Part shown: positions 63,667-64,000 of the stretch, piece by piece | How the letters are laid out: every line of letters starts with the position of its first letter | Position numbering within the stretch: position 1 is the first letter of the stretch | Source of the DNA: Burkholderia sp. SRS-W-2-2016 | GTDB lineage: Bacteria; Pseudomonadota; Gammaproteobacteria; Burkholderiales; Burkholderiaceae | Direction of reading: 5' to 3' | DNA: 64,000 bases | Assembly: GCF_001931485.1 (NCBI RefSeq) | Contig: NZ_MSDV01000023.1 | Location: 186,001 to 250,000, forward strand | Notes under the pieces: generated by a model | The model's input: only the letters and a program-made list of their open reading frames with translations | The model's database searches: none | What the model was told of the DNA's origin: nothing | Made by a program: the position numbers and the translations under genes

Positions 63667-64000
63667 ATGAATCACGTGAAAACCCGTGCAGGTCGAAGAC
63701 GTGCATTGCGCGCGCTTGCCGCGCTCGCCGCAGGCGGCGTGTTGCCGTTGGCGCGTAGCACACCCGCGTATGCATTGGCGCAGAATGCCCAGCCGCCGCG
63801 CGCCGCTGCCGGCGCGCGCATGATGACCGATCTGATTGGCACCAACGGCTGGGCCGGCTCGCCGGCCGACCTCGAGATGTGGCGCGCAATGGGCATCAGC
63901 TGGGGGCGCGGCTCGGTGGGGCCGGGGCAACCCGACCGGCGCGGCGAGAACATGCGGATCGACAAGACCGGTTCCGCATTCGATAGCGATCTACCGTCGG
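63667..64000 (+). CDS. Secreted protein, N-terminal part (possible glycoside hydrolase)
   Basis: The first 111 residues of a gene cut by the window end. AGRRRALRALAALAAGGVLPLA is a Tat-like export signal. DLIGTNGWAGSPADLEMWRAMG and the following GISWGRGSVGPG resemble the start of TIM-barrel glycoside hydrolases near exopolysaccharide genes. The family cannot be confirmed without the rest. Confidence 0.65.
   Translation, partial: MNHVKTRAGRRRALRALAALAAGGVLPLARSTPAYALAQNAQPPRAAAGARMMTDLIGTNGWAGSPADLEMWRAMGISWGRGSVGPGQPDRRGENMRIDKTGSAFDSDLPS

Overview
The window is high-GC DNA with densely packed genes, many of them translationally coupled through 4-bp ATGA/GTGA overlaps. Gene content points to a Burkholderiaceae beta-proteobacterium, most likely Paraburkholderia or a close relative: a Burkholderia-type porin, PhaB, tricarballylate and vanillate catabolism, a caa3-like oxidase and many single-operon transporter/regulator/enzyme sets. 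This assignment is inference from gene families; no rRNA or tRNA gene was recognised to test it. No insertion sequence, prophage, CRISPR array or integrase was seen.

Layout. 1-11892: an apparent organosulfur-scavenging island. It has two flavin-dependent luciferase-like monooxygenases, a polar-amino-acid-type ABC importer whose permease and ATPase are fused in one chain, two paralogous binding proteins (one cut by the window edge), a TauD-like dioxygenase, a taurine/sulfonate-type ABC importer, and an SBP56/methanethiol-oxidase-like protein coupled to a small membrane protein. 11912-16496: DUF1479 protein divergent from an AraC regulator, DUF6496 mini-protein, a UdgX uracil-DNA-binding glycosylase, and a quinone-oxidoreductase-like protein. 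16643-21682: tricarballylate locus tcuR-tcuA-tcuB-tcuC. 21779-26005: a LysR gene divergent from a 2-hydroxyacid dehydrogenase (with an in-frame nonsense codon), an MHS-family transporter and a class II aldolase. 26076-28842: a MarR gene divergent from vanAB (vanillate O-demethylase), with clear operator-like repeats between them. 28879-32385: lipoprotein penicillin/AHL acylase and a lone phosphopantetheinyl transferase.

32517-38144 encodes a haem-copper oxidase (cytochrome-c-fused subunit II, subunit I, subunit III, a small membrane protein) and a triheme cytochrome c. Subunit I lacks the usual proton-channel Glu and Lys. 38164-42873 holds phaB, a Na/Pi-cotransporter-like protein and small conserved proteins, with a perfect 24-bp-arm hairpin between convergent genes. 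42987-47541 holds a PEP-mutase/isocitrate-lyase family enzyme, an MFS transporter, a GntR regulator with repeated operator-like sites, and a porin.

48467-57155 looks like tannin/gallate-type aromatic catabolism: a secreted tannase-family esterase, an aromatic-acid (AAHS-like) transporter, 4-oxalomesaconate hydratase (LigJ-like), CHA aldolase (LigK-like), a ModA-like protein with no signal peptide, a GntR regulator lacking a normal start codon, and a second MFS transporter. The tannase and transporter genes share a near-identical 22-bp upstream motif centred on GGTTAACC. 57276-64000 is an ATP-grasp protein, a GlxA-type AraC regulator, then after a long leader the start of an exopolysaccharide cluster (tyrosine autokinase, GT4 glycosyltransferase, and the start of a secreted protein cut by the window edge).

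The strongest leads for something undescribed are the oxidase with altered proton pathways, the shared GGTTAACC motif plus the cytoplasmic ModA-like protein in the oxalomesaconate operon, and the fused ABC importer inside the sulfur island.
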